Origin: an uncultured Oscillibacter sp.
GTDB taxonomy: Bacteria; Bacillota; Clostridia; Oscillospirales; Oscillospiraceae
Assembly (NCBI GenBank): GCA_910578935.1
Contig: CAJTSM010000006.1
Coordinates: forward strand, 1 to 64,000
Length of the DNA: 64,000 nucleotides
Reading direction: 5' to 3'
In this document: positions 40,408 to 48,440 of the stretch, piece by piece
Position numbering within the stretch: the stretch's first letter is position 1
Layout of the letters: every line of letters begins with the position of its first letter
The notes under the pieces: model-generated
What the model saw: the letters and a program-made list of their open reading frames with translations, nothing else
What the model was told of the DNA's origin: nothing
Databases searched by the model: none
Program-made: the position numbers and the translations under genes

Positions 40408-40681
40408 GCCCGTGGAGATTCGGCCGCCGCAAGAGGCAGATAGCCGGTTGGAGGTCGCCGGATTTATGAGAAGAGCTGGGAAGCCGCTTCCTGCGGGAGC
40501 ATCCCCCCAGGAATACCTGGACGGCATCCCCGCCGGGCCAGCGGGCAAGGCCTGCCGGAAAGACTGGACCGTCGATGCCGGTGAAGAGGAAGAACGCAGT
40601 GATCCCAATACCCTTAGCGCCTGTTCTACGGATCTTGAGGAAGGTAACGGTTTCTCCGGCTTTTTCCATGGAGAGCGGCAT
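40352..40681 (-). pseudogene. Possible degraded FeoA-like remnant
   Basis: The first ~20 residues (MPLSMEKAGETVTFLKIRR) match the usual start of FeoA-type SH3 proteins linked to ferrous iron transport, and a GGAGG precedes the ATG. After that the frame loses similarity, and pieces that look FeoA-like (LGSL, GGDAVQV) fall in different frames, suggesting frameshifts. No feoB is nearby. It overlaps the end of the GIY-YIG gene. Tentative. Confidence 0.35.
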
Positions 40682-40884
40682 GGCAGGCCTCCGATTGGCA
40701 GGCCGCAATTAATTAGCAATTACTAACTATACAAACACGAAGTTTAGCGGAACCAACTACATCCGCCAAGGAGTTTTTAAATATTTTTTTAATTCATCCG
40801 GTATGGGATTGCAAAGCGAATGGAAAATCCCTATACTGATCTTTACGACAAAAGGACGCCGGCAGGCGGGAAAGGGGCATTGCC

Positions 40885-41358
40885 ATGAAGGTTTTGGTCC
40901 TCTCAGATTCCCACGGAAACATTTCAAATATGATCCGGGCAGTGGAACGGGAAACGCCCCGGATGATCTTCCATTTAGGAGACTGCTGGCGGGATGGGGA
41001 GCGGCTCCGTGACCGCTTCCCAGAGTTGCCTTTTGAACAGGTGTATGGCAATTGCGACTATTTCCGGGGTTCCCGGGAAGCGGAGAAGCTGCTATATTTA
41101 GGAGACAGGCGGGTGCTGCTGTGCCACGGGCATACCTATGGTGTAAAGCAATCCTTGATGGCGGCGGGGCTGGCGGCGGAGGAGAAGGATTTGGACCTCT
41201 TTTTGTTTGGACACACCCACAAGCCTTTGGTGGATATGCGGGGAAAAACGCTGTTCTTAAATCCCGGCAGTATTGGGGATTATGCCCGGCCGTCCTATGG
41301 GATCGTGACCCTGGAGAACGGGAAGCTGGACGCATGGACCATGTTCCTGAAAGCATAA
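40885..41358 (+). CDS. YfcE/MJ0936-family metallophosphoesterase
   Basis: 157-residue phosphodiesterase. Metal-binding motifs are MKVLVLSDSHGN, FHLGDCWRDG, VYGNCDY, LLCHGHTYG and LFGHTHKP, all in the expected order. NPGSIGDYARPSYGIV near the end is typical of the family. Cleaves phosphodiester bonds of small substrates in vitro in homologues; natural substrate unknown. GAAAGGGG precedes the ATG. Confidence 0.92.
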   Translation: MKVLVLSDSHGNISNMIRAVERETPRMIFHLGDCWRDGERLRDRFPELPFEQVYGNCDYFRGSREAEKLLYLGDRRVLLCHGHTYGVKQSLMAAGLAAEEKDLDLFLFGHTHKPLVDMRGKTLFLNPGSIGDYARPSYGIVTLENGKLDAWTMFLKA

Positions 41359-41490
41359 GGGCGGAAGGGAATTATATAGGTAAATTATAAAAGTTATTAA
41401 AAAATAGAAGGGGAGATAAGGAAGTGAGGCGCTGTATTGTCTGAGCCGGAATCGTCCAAACTAACGTCAAATGAAAAAGGAGAAAGCCCC

Positions 41491-42120
41491 ATGACGATTC
41501 CGGCTTCAACGAAAATGTACCCCAGAACGGGGGACAGCCAAACCATTTACCTGAAAAACGCCGTCCAGAACCCTGATATTGAGATCGGCGAGTTTACCAT
41601 TTATAACGATTTTGTCAATGACCCCAGGGACTTCCAGAGAAACAACGTGCTGTATCATTACCCCATTAACGGTGACCGGCTGTTGATTGGGAAATTCTGC
41701 TCCATCGCCTGCGGCGCCCGGTTTTTGATGAACAGTGCCAACCACGCCCTGGACTCCCTGTCCACCTATGTGTTTCCCATCTTTTACGAAGAGTGGGGCC
41801 ATGGGATGAAGGTGACGGAGGCCTGGGACCATAGGGGAGATATTGTGGTGGGAAACGACGTGTGGATCGGCTATGAGGCGGTTATTCTGTCCGGCGTCAC
41901 GGTTGGGGACGGGGCCATCATAGCGGCCCGGTCTGTGGTGACCAGAGATGTGCCGCCCTATACCATTGTGGGAGGTGTACCGGCAAAGCCTATACGGCGG
42001 CGGTTTGACCAGAAAACCATCGACGCGCTTTTGGAGCTGCGGTGGTGGGATTGGCCCCTGGAAAAGCTTTCAGGCAATTTACAAGCCATTCAGGCTGGAA
42101 ACCTGGAAGCCCTGGGGTGA
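41491..42120 (+). CDS. Vat-like xenobiotic O-acetyltransferase (hexapeptide repeat)
   Basis: 209-residue trimeric left-handed beta-helix acetyltransferase. TKMYPRTGDSQTIYLKN and NVLYHYPINGDRLLIGKFCS closely follow the pattern of streptogramin A acetyltransferases (Vat). The catalytic His is expected in MNSANHALDS, and hexapeptide turns include IVVGNDVWIGYEAVILSGVT. WWDWPLEKL near the C-terminus is family-typical. Acetylates streptogramin A or another alcohol; resistance is not demonstrable from sequence. ATG 41491 follows AAAAAGGAG. Confidence 0.88.
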   Translation: MTIPASTKMYPRTGDSQTIYLKNAVQNPDIEIGEFTIYNDFVNDPRDFQRNNVLYHYPINGDRLLIGKFCSIACGARFLMNSANHALDSLSTYVFPIFYEEWGHGMKVTEAWDHRGDIVVGNDVWIGYEAVILSGVTVGDGAIIAARSVVTRDVPPYTIVGGVPAKPIRRRFDQKTIDALLELRWWDWPLEKLSGNLQAIQAGNLEALG

Positions 42121-42148
42121 ACCCTCTGAGACTGTCCAAACATATAGG

Positions 42149-42182
42149 AAGGGCCGCGCTGTGGAATCACAGCGCGGCCCTT
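42149..42182 (+). terminator. Terminator of the Vat-like gene
   Basis: AAGGGCCGCGCTGTG-GAAT-CACAGCGCGGCCCTT followed by CTATTT; a 15-bp stem. Confidence 0.85.
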
Positions 42183-42208
42183 CTATTTCAAAAACTTATA
42201 TTGATTCT

Positions 42209-42493
42209 TTATAAAACTTCATAATCTACTGCCACCCGATCTTCCCGGATCGATTTGCACAGGGCGGAAACCGCCTTGTGCCGGGGATCGTTTTTATAGG
42301 CCTCCAGGTCCTCCAGACTCCGGAACTCGCTGACCAGTACGGCGTCGTAATTTCCGGGGGCCACGTTTCGGGCCACCTCGCTGCGGAGCAGCTGGGGCAC
42401 TACGCCCTGCAAGGCTCGAAGGCCGCTGAGAAACTGCTCCTGGGCCCCTTCGGTGCCCGGGCGGAACTTCCACATGACGATATGACGGATCAT
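42209..42493 (-). CDS. Dabb (stress-responsive A/B barrel) protein
   Basis: 94-residue dimeric alpha/beta barrel. MIRHIVMWKFRPGTE at the start, YDAVLVSEFRSLEDLEAYKN and DPRHKAV define the Dabb family. No enzymatic role is established for most members. It lies 12 bp downstream of the aminotransferase gene and is probably cotranscribed with it. Confidence 0.9.
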   Translation of the reverse strand: MIRHIVMWKFRPGTEGAQEQFLSGLRALQGVVPQLLRSEVARNVAPGNYDAVLVSEFRSLEDLEAYKNDPRHKAVSALCKSIREDRVAVDYEVL

Positions 42494-42505
42494 TGAGCTG
42501 CCCCC

Positions 42506-43708
42506 TTATTTGCCATTTTTGCGGTTGTAAGCTTCGATGCCCAGACCCAGCAGCTCTATGGCCCGGGTCAGCTCCTGGGGGTTGGTGACGTAGGCGATGC
42601 GGATTTCATTCCGGCCTTTGCCGGGGGTGGCGTAAAAGCCCTCGCCCGGGGCGTACATGACGGTTTCCCCCCGGTCCTCAAATTCCTGGAGGAGGAAGTA
42701 CTGGAGTTTTTCCGCGTCGTCCACCGGCAGGGTGGCCATGACGTAAAACGCGCCCTCCGGGGAGCTGTGGGTGACGCCGGGAAGCTTGGAGAGGGCTTCC
42801 ACCAGCGCGTCCTTCCGGCGGCCGTACTCGTCCCGGACGGAGGACAGGTAATCCGGCGTCATGTGGCGGTACAGGGCGGCGGCGCCGGTCTGGTCCAGGG
42901 TGGCGGCGCAGAGGCGGCCCTGGCAGATCTTCATGGCAAGCTCCATGAAGTGTTTGTTCCGGGAGATCAGCGCGCCCACCCGGGCGCCGCAGGAGGAGAA
43001 CCGTTTGGAAATGGAGTCGGTGACAATGACGTTTTCCGCTCCGTCCTCAAATTCCAGCAGGGAGCTGAGCTTTTTTCCGGAGTAAATGATCTCCCGATAA
43101 ACCTCGTCGCTGACAAGGAAAAGGCCATGCTCCTTGCAGATGTCCAGCAGGAGGCGCTGCTCTTCATGGGTGAGGACCGCGCCGGTGGGATTGCCGGGAT
43201 TTGTGACCATGATGGCCTTGGTGCGTTCGTTGATAAGGGGCTCGATCTTTTCCCGGCGGGCGAAGCGGTAACCCTCCTCCGCCGTGGTGGGGATGGGAAC
43301 GATTTTCCCCCCGGTGACGCCGATGAAGGTGTCGTAGTTGGGATAGAAGGGCTCGGGGATCAGCACCTCGTCTCCGTCGTCCAGGATACAGGCGGCGGTA
43401 AGCTGCAATGCTTCGCTGCCGCCGTAGGTAGCCAGAATATCCTCCTGCGCCAGGGAGACGCCGAAGCTCTTGTAATAATCCCGCACAGCCTCAAGGTACA
43501 CATCCAGACCGCCGGCGGGGGCATAAGCCAGGACGGAATCGCGGAAGCCCTTTACGGCGTCAAAGAATGCCTGGGGGGTTTCCACATCGGGCTGTCCGAT
43601 GTTCAGATGGAGGACGCGCCGCCCGGCTGCCTCCGCCGCCACCACATAGGGGTGGAATTTCCGAATGGGGGAGAGGCTGCACGCCTCACATTTGCTGGAA
43701 AACTTCAT
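42506..43708 (-). CDS. Class I/II aminotransferase (aspartate aminotransferase-like)
   Basis: 400-residue fold-type I PLP enzyme. Family segments: VLHLNIGQPDVETP near the N-terminus, AYAPAGGLDVYLEAV, MVTNPGNPTGAVLT, FLVSDEVYREIIYSG, and the PLP-lysine motif VTDSISKRFSSCGARVG. The C-terminal Arg for the substrate carboxylate is in NEIRIAYVTNPQELT. Likely substrates are aspartate, alanine or aromatic amino acids. First gene of a two-gene unit with the Dabb protein; GGAGGCG precedes the ATG. Confidence 0.92.
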   Translation of the reverse strand: MKFSSKCEACSLSPIRKFHPYVVAAEAAGRRVLHLNIGQPDVETPQAFFDAVKGFRDSVLAYAPAGGLDVYLEAVRDYYKSFGVSLAQEDILATYGGSEALQLTAACILDDGDEVLIPEPFYPNYDTFIGVTGGKIVPIPTTAEEGYRFARREKIEPLINERTKAIMVTNPGNPTGAVLTHEEQRLLLDICKEHGLFLVSDEVYREIIYSGKKLSSLLEFEDGAENVIVTDSISKRFSSCGARVGALISRNKHFMELAMKICQGRLCAATLDQTGAAALYRHMTPDYLSSVRDEYGRRKDALVEALSKLPGVTHSSPEGAFYVMATLPVDDAEKLQYFLLQEFEDRGETVMYAPGEGFYATPGKGRNEIRIAYVTNPQELTRAIELLGLGIEAYNRKNGK

Positions 43709-43969
43709 CCTTTTCGCCTCCTTGGGGCTTTGCGTATTTATATAACGGAAACCGCGTATTTTTCTATTGTAGCATGTTGGCCTGTTAAGTCAAACGCTTT
43801 TCCAAAAATCATCGTTTTGCCCGAAGGCCTCCTGAGAGCCGGCATGGAAGCTGGGCAAACTGCGCAAAGACAGAGGAATTACCGGGAGGAAAGAAGGATG
43901 ACCCTGTCAGATACTTCCATTTTAAAAAGCTTTTTGGAAAAAGCAGTGGAAAAAAATTTAGAAAGGTGG

Positions 43970-43996
43970 TTGACATTTTTAAATTGCTTATTATAA
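43970..43996 (+). promoter_or_regulatory. Promoter of the lysine-riboswitch transcript
   Basis: TTGACA (43970-43975), 15-bp spacer, TATAAT (43991-43996). The spacer is slightly short but both boxes are perfect; the aptamer begins at once downstream. Confidence 0.65.
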
Positions 43997-43997
43997 T

Positions 43998-44180
43998 AGG
44001 TGCCAGCATGATAGAGGCGCGGATGCCAAGAGTACGCCTTCCCAGAGGTTCAGGAACCGGGGAGGGGGAAAGGGGCCTCCGCCGAGGTTTCGCCCTCCCG
44101 CCTGAGGGAGCCGGAGCCGGGCCGCGGCGAGAAGATCCCGCGGACTGTCACCTCTGCGGAGGTGGAGCGCTGTCGTGATT
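43998..44180 (+). ncRNA. Lysine riboswitch (L-box) aptamer
   Basis: Carries the L-box landmarks in order: GGTGCC, ATAGAGGCGCGGATG, AAGAGTA, GGGGGAAAGGGGCCTCCGCC (the P4/P5 region with CCGCCGAGG), CTGTCA, and the closing GGTGGAGCGCTGTCGT. An intrinsic terminator follows, so lysine binding should shut off the transporter gene downstream. Confidence 0.93.
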
Positions 44181-44203
44181 CAACCGTTTCGTGTGTTCGG
44201 TGT

Positions 44204-44235
44204 GAAGTCATGACGAGCCGTCATGACTTCATTTT
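44204..44235 (+). terminator. Riboswitch-controlled terminator
   Basis: GAAGTCATGACG-AGC-CGTCATGACTTC followed by ATTTTT; expression platform of the lysine riboswitch. Confidence 0.9.
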
Positions 44236-44254
44236 TCATTTAGGAGAGAGCATT

Positions 44255-45997
44255 ATGAGAACCCTGAGAAGACGGTTTCTGCCCTTGCTGGCAGTACTGA
44301 TGCTGCTGTGCGCGGCCATGACCGTCCCAGTCTTGGCTGCCGGGGAAGACCTCACGGAGGTGGCTGGCACCAAGTACATTGAGTGCCCCGACTGCGGGGC
44401 CTCCGGCGTCGTCCTGTCCGAGGACCTGGAGGCCGTTACCTGTGAGAGCTGCGAAGGTGTGGGCTATGTGGAGTCCCCCAGCCATTTCTACAACAGCTTT
44501 TGGTCCCTGCTGCCCCCCATCATCGCCATCGCCCTGGCCCTGATTACCAAGGAAGTGTATTCCTCCCTCTTCCTGGGGATTTTGGTGGGCGGCCTGCTGT
44601 ACTCCAACTTCGCCTTTGAGGCCACCATCCTCCACGTCTTCAACGACGGGATCGTAGCCTCCGTCACCGACAGCTACAACATGGGCATTCTGATCTTCCT
44701 CATCATCCTGGGCTCTATGGTGTGCCTGATGAACAAGGCGGGGGGCTCCGCCGCCTTCGGCCGCTGGGCCAAGGACCACATCAAGTCCCGCGTCGGCGCG
44801 CAGCTGGCCTCCGTTCTCCTGGGCGTGCTGATTTTCATCGACGACTATTTCAATTGCCTGACCGTGGGCAGCGTTATGCGGCCCATTACCGACAAGCACA
44901 ACATCTCCCGGGCCAAGCTGGCCTACATCATCGACGCCACCGCCGCCCCGGTGTGCATCATCGCCCCCATCAGCTCCTGGGCCGCGGCTGTTGCCGGCTT
45001 TGCTGAGGACGGCCAGGGCTTCAACCTTTTCCTGCGGGCCATTCCGTATAACTATTACGCCCTGCTGACGATTGTCATGATGGTGGGCATGATTGTTATG
45101 AAGACCGAGTTCGGCCCCATGGCCCGGTTTGAGAAGAACGCTGTTGAGAAAGGCGACCTCTTCTCCGGAACCAATCCTTACGCCGGAGCTGAGGACGACG
45201 CCCCCGAGGACAAGGGCACTGTACTGGATCTGGTGCTGCCCGTGGTGGTCTTGATTATCTGCTGCGTCATCGGCATGATCTACTCCGGCGGTTTCTTCGA
45301 CGGCGAGGGCTTCATCACCGCCTTCTCCAACTCCGACGCATCCGTGGGCCTGATGCTGGGCAGTGCGTTTGCCCTGGTGTTTACCCTGGTCTATTATCTG
45401 ATCCGCCGGTCCATGAGTTTCAAGGAGATGATGGGCTGCATCCCCGAGGGCTTTAAGGCCATGGTTCCCGCCATCATGATTTTGACCTTTGCCTGGAGCC
45501 TGAAAAACATGACGGATTCCCTGGGCGCGAAGTTCTTTGTCCGGGACTTTGTCCGGTCCTCTGCCGGCGGCCTTCAGATGATTCTGCCCCTCATCGTGTT
45601 CGCCATCGGCTGCCTGCTGGCCTTCGCCACCGGTACTTCTTGGGGCACCTTCGGTATTTTGATTCCCATCGTGCAGAATGTGTTCTCCATGGACAACCCC
45701 ATGGCCATCGTCTGTATCTCCGCCTGCATGGCCGGCGCGGTCTGCGGCGACCACTGCTCTCCGATCTCCGATACCACCATCATGGCCTCCGCGGGCGCTC
45801 AGTGCGACCATGTGAACCATGTTTCCACCCAGCTGCCCTACGCCATCACCTGCGCGGTGGTGTCCGGGGTCACCTACCTCATCGCGGGCATCCTGGTGAG
45901 CGTGGGGGCCCCCGGCCTGCTGGGCCTGCCCATCGGTGTCGTGCTGATGATTGGCGCGCTGTTCGCAATTCGTTCCAACAATCCCAGCGTCAACTGA
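44255..45997 (+). CDS. NhaC-family transporter, probable lysine permease
   Basis: 580-residue membrane protein with an N-terminal signal-peptide-like helix (RRFLPLLAVLMLLCAAMTVP), an extracytoplasmic CPDCG...CESCEG four-cysteine motif (residues about 45-70) resembling a zinc ribbon, and about ten to twelve transmembrane helices of the NhaC antiporter superfamily (IFIDDYFNCLTVGSVMRPIT; ATGTSWGTFGILIPI; SACMAGAVCGDHCSPISDTT). NhaC-type proteins under lysine riboswitches are known as predicted lysine transporters (LysW). TAGGAG precedes the ATG. Confidence 0.88.
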   Translation: MRTLRRRFLPLLAVLMLLCAAMTVPVLAAGEDLTEVAGTKYIECPDCGASGVVLSEDLEAVTCESCEGVGYVESPSHFYNSFWSLLPPIIAIALALITKEVYSSLFLGILVGGLLYSNFAFEATILHVFNDGIVASVTDSYNMGILIFLIILGSMVCLMNKAGGSAAFGRWAKDHIKSRVGAQLASVLLGVLIFIDDYFNCLTVGSVMRPITDKHNISRAKLAYIIDATAAPVCIIAPISSWAAAVAGFAEDGQGFNLFLRAIPYNYYALLTIVMMVGMIVMKTEFGPMARFEKNAVEKGDLFSGTNPYAGAEDDAPEDKGTVLDLVLPVVVLIICCVIGMIYSGGFFDGEGFITAFSNSDASVGLMLGSAFALVFTLVYYLIRRSMSFKEMMGCIPEGFKAMVPAIMILTFAWSLKNMTDSLGAKFFVRDFVRSSAGGLQMILPLIVFAIGCLLAFATGTSWGTFGILIPIVQNVFSMDNPMAIVCISACMAGAVCGDHCSPISDTTIMASAGAQCDHVNHVSTQLPYAITCAVVSGVTYLIAGILVSVGAPGLLGLPIGVVLMIGALFAIRSNNPSVN

Positions 45998-46014
45998 ATT
46001 CCACAAACGCGGCG

Positions 46015-46045
46015 AAACGCCCGGCCAACCGGCCGGGCGTTTTTT
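46015..46045 (+). terminator. Terminator of the lysine transporter gene
   Basis: AAACGCCCGGCC-AACC-GGCCGGGCGTTTTTT, perfect stem and T run. Confidence 0.92.
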
Positions 46046-46047
46046 GC

Positions 46048-46076
46048 TTGACATCCTCCAACCTTTGTATTACTAT
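46048..46076 (+). promoter_or_regulatory. Promoter of the TraX-like gene
   Basis: TTGACA (46048-46053), 17 bp, TACTAT (46071-46076), 45 bp before the start codon. Confidence 0.7.
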
Positions 46077-46120
46077 ACTATTGTAACAGTTCATTAATAC
46101 ATTTGGGAGGAAGACATTTT

Positions 46121-46972
46121 ATGGAACGCACGAAAAAGAGGGGCTTCAGTTCCACGGGGCTGAAATGGATTGCCTTGGGTTTAATGGTTCTGGACCACAT
46201 TCACTATATGTTTGCCTACACAGGCCGGGTGCCGGAGTGGTTCAGCATGGCGGGAAGGCTGGCCGCGCCGCTGTTCCTCTTCTGTCTGGCGGAGGGCTTT
46301 TCCCATACCCACGACCGAAGGAAATACTTTATAAAAGTATATGCAGTTCATTTGCTGATGTCCGGCCTGCTGTTTTTGATGATGTGCGGCCTCCTGCCGG
46401 TTCGGCCTGACGGGTTTTATCCCATGAACGGCATGATGACTTCCTTTGCCATTTTGATGCTGGTCTTTCAGGGAATGGACTGGCTGGGGGAGAGGCGCTG
46501 GGGGCCGGGACTGGCGGCGGTGGTCCTGCCCCTGGCGTGGCCCATTCTGGCCAGCGTACTGATGGGGGCGGCGCCTGCGCTGCAACTGCCCCTGTCCGCC
46601 CTGGGCTATACGCTGCTGCCTATGTGGAACTCGAATCCGGACGCCGGCATCGGCACAATTCTCACGGGGATTCTACTGTACGGCTTTCGAAAAAACCGAA
46701 GGGTTCAGGCCGGCGTGTTCGCGGGCTTCACGGTGCTTTATGACTTCCTTTATCCTCTGCTGGTGTTCTCCCGGCTCCCGGATTTCCATTGGACGATGAT
46801 GTTCACGACCGCCTACGAGTGGTACGGGGCCCTTGCGGCGGTTCTGATGCTGTGTTACAATGGAAAACGGGGCTGGGGGCCGAAGCGGTTCTTTTACGTG
46901 TTCTACCCCGCCCACGTCTACATCTTATACGCGCTGTCCTGGGCGGCGTATCCGCTTTTGGCGGGAGGCTGA
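46121..46972 (+). CDS. TraX-family membrane protein
   Basis: 283-residue integral membrane protein with about eight hydrophobic segments. LKWIALGLMVLDHIHYMFAY and MAGRLAAPLFLFCLAEGFSH at the N-terminus match the TraX/acyltransferase-3-like pattern, a family named for F-pilin acetylation but widespread in Firmicutes where its role is unknown. FFYVFYPAHVYILYAL near the C-terminus is also typical. ATG 46121 follows GGGAGG; no conjugation gene is nearby. Confidence 0.87.
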   Translation: MERTKKRGFSSTGLKWIALGLMVLDHIHYMFAYTGRVPEWFSMAGRLAAPLFLFCLAEGFSHTHDRRKYFIKVYAVHLLMSGLLFLMMCGLLPVRPDGFYPMNGMMTSFAILMLVFQGMDWLGERRWGPGLAAVVLPLAWPILASVLMGAAPALQLPLSALGYTLLPMWNSNPDAGIGTILTGILLYGFRKNRRVQAGVFAGFTVLYDFLYPLLVFSRLPDFHWTMMFTTAYEWYGALAAVLMLCYNGKRGWGPKRFFYVFYPAHVYILYALSWAAYPLLAGG

Positions 46973-47175
46973 CCGGACAGGGAAAGAGGGGCCATGGAGT
47001 CTATGAGGACCTATCCCCCAGGACCCCGGTCCGCACGGTTTCCCTGCGCTGCCACCGCGAGGCCCAGAAAGACAAACACGGCGGCTTCCTCTGGCATTCC
47101 ATCGCGGTGGACCTGCCGGATAACACGCCGCTGATCCGGGAGATGGTGCTTGCCGGGATGCTGGCAAGCCGCTAG
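46972..47175 (+). pseudogene. Small hypothetical frame lacking a clear start
   Basis: The frame ending at TAG 47175 gives a protein-like sequence (YEDLSPRTPVRTVSLRCHRE, then HGGFLWHSIAVDLPDNTPLI) but has no ATG, GTG or TTG after the TraX stop. The well-placed SD and ATG at 46994 are one base out of frame. A single-base frameshift near 46995-47005, or sequencing error, would join them to a ~60-residue protein. Function unknown. Confidence 0.4.
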
Positions 47176-47190
47176 AGAAAGGAGCGTCCT

Positions 47191-48162
47191 ATGCGCACGA
47201 TGTTTGAAGCCCTCCTGGCCCTGCTGAATCAAGGAGAGGACGCGGTGCTGGCAACCGTGGCCTCCGCCCAGGGCTCCACCCCCCGGGGGGCCGGGTCCCA
47301 GCTTTTAGCGGGCCGGTCCGGCCTCCTGGCCGGGACGATCGGCGGCGGGCCGGGGGAGGCCCAGGCGCTGGCTCTCGCGGCGGAGCTGCTGAAAGAAGGC
47401 AAGTCCGCCGTCCGCCGCCTGGAGCTCCGCCACGGCGGAGAGCTGGACTCCGTTTGCGGCGGGGAGCAGACGGTACTTCTCCAGTTCATCCCCCATGACA
47501 GCGCCTCATGGAGAGCTCTGGCCCGGGAGGTTCTGGAACGGCTGGAGGCCCGCCGGGGCGGCTGGCTGGTTTTGGAGGCCGGGGCAGACCCGGTTTTGCT
47601 GGAGGAAGCCGGACCTGCTTGGGATGGAAAGCGGCTGGTCCTGCCCCTGCCGAAGGGGGAGCGGGTGGTGATCTTCGGCGGCGGGCACTGCGCCCTGGCC
47701 CTGGTTCCGGTGCTGCGGAGCGTGGGCTTCCGGGTGGCCGTATTTGACGACCGCCCGGAATTTGCCAGTGAGGAGCGCTTCCCGGAGGCGGAAACCGTGG
47801 TCTGCGGCAGATATACCGACTTTGCCGCCGGGCTGGAGCTGACGGAGGAGGATTACGCCGTGGTCATGACCAGCGGGCACAGTCATGACTTTGAAGTGGA
47901 GGAGCAGCTGCTCCGCCGGCCCCTGGCCTACGTAGGGGTTATGGGCTCCCGGACGAAGACCGCCTATGTCAATGGGAAGCTTCGGGAAGCAGGTGTACCT
48001 GAAGAGGCCCTCCGGCGGGTGCACACTCCCATCGGCACTGCCATCAAGGCCGTGACTCCGGAGGAGATCGCCGTCAGTATCACCGGGGAGCTGATCTATG
48101 AGCGGGCTCTCCGCCGGGAGGCCGCCGGGGCGGCGGAGCATGGTTGCCCGTCACATTTATAG
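47191..48162 (+). CDS. XdhC/CoxI-family accessory protein
   Basis: 323-residue XdhC-type factor. The N-terminal XdhC/CoxI domain shows VASAQGSTPRGAGSQLL and GTIGGGPGEAQAL; the C-terminal Rossmann domain shows VVIFGGGHCALALVPVLRSV, VVMTSGHSHDFEVEEQLLRR and YVGVMGSRTKTAYV. Such proteins insert the sulfurated molybdenum cofactor into xanthine dehydrogenase-type enzymes. It stands beside the molybdenum gene block on the opposite strand, but no molybdenum hydroxylase gene is in the window. GAAAGGAG precedes the ATG. Confidence 0.9.
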   Translation: MRTMFEALLALLNQGEDAVLATVASAQGSTPRGAGSQLLAGRSGLLAGTIGGGPGEAQALALAAELLKEGKSAVRRLELRHGGELDSVCGGEQTVLLQFIPHDSASWRALAREVLERLEARRGGWLVLEAGADPVLLEEAGPAWDGKRLVLPLPKGERVVIFGGGHCALALVPVLRSVGFRVAVFDDRPEFASEERFPEAETVVCGRYTDFAAGLELTEEDYAVVMTSGHSHDFEVEEQLLRRPLAYVGVMGSRTKTAYVNGKLREAGVPEEALRRVHTPIGTAIKAVTPEEIAVSITGELIYERALRREAAGAAEHGCPSHL

Positions 48163-48169
48163 AGTATAC

Positions 48170-48303
48170 AGGGCCTGTTCACATAAGTCCCCATACACGT
48201 CTTCCCGGCAAATTTTGCTGTCTGCCGCGTTGAAAATTTTTGCCTTGCAGCCAGCGAAAATTTGCTCGGGAATCCGCACATTTGTCTTATGTGAACAGGC
48301 TTT
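48170..48303. repeat. Repeat C: 130-bp palindromic intergenic element
   Basis: GCCTGTTCACATAAG at the left end is the exact reverse complement of CTTATGTGAACAGGC at the right; inner arms (TCCCGGCAAATTTTGCTG against CAGCGAAAATTTGCTCGGGA) also pair. The whole segment can fold into one long hairpin. A half copy lies at 11489-11545. Confidence 0.7.
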
Positions 48304-48338
48304 AGGAAAGCCTCCTGCCCGTTTGGCAGGAGGCTTTT
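48303..48338 (+). terminator. Terminator downstream of xdhC-like gene
   Basis: AAAGCCTCCTGCC-CGTTT-GGCAGGAGGCTTTTT, directly after repeat C. Confidence 0.9.
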
Positions 48339-48345
48339 TCCATAA

Positions 48346-48440
48346 GGTATGGTCTGCGATGCCGTCGTTTCGGCTCGGTTTACCGCCAGACAATCAGAGC
48401 GTGCAAAGGTCCTTTTTGCCCGCCTTTCCTTTCAAGGAAA
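48346..48440 (+). repeat. Dispersed repeat A, copy 4 (plus orientation)
   Basis: GATGCCGTCGTTTCGGCTCGG, CGCCAGACAATCAGAGCGTG, CAAAGGTCC and a terminal hairpin (TTTCCTT-TC-AAGGAAA). It encodes the last codons and stop of the minus-strand mogA gene, as copy 3 does for znuC. Confidence 0.7.

Noticed and set aside
43899..43996. 32-codon ORF after GGGAGGAAAGAAGG upstream of the lysine riboswitch
   Set aside because: The SD is good, but the second half of the ORF is the TTGACA/TATAAT promoter of the riboswitch transcript, and the peptide resembles nothing; more likely chance.
44240..46054. Long minus-strand open frame opposite the NhaC-type gene
   Set aside because: His/Gly/Gln-rich composition typical of antisense of a membrane-protein gene; the plus-strand gene is certain.
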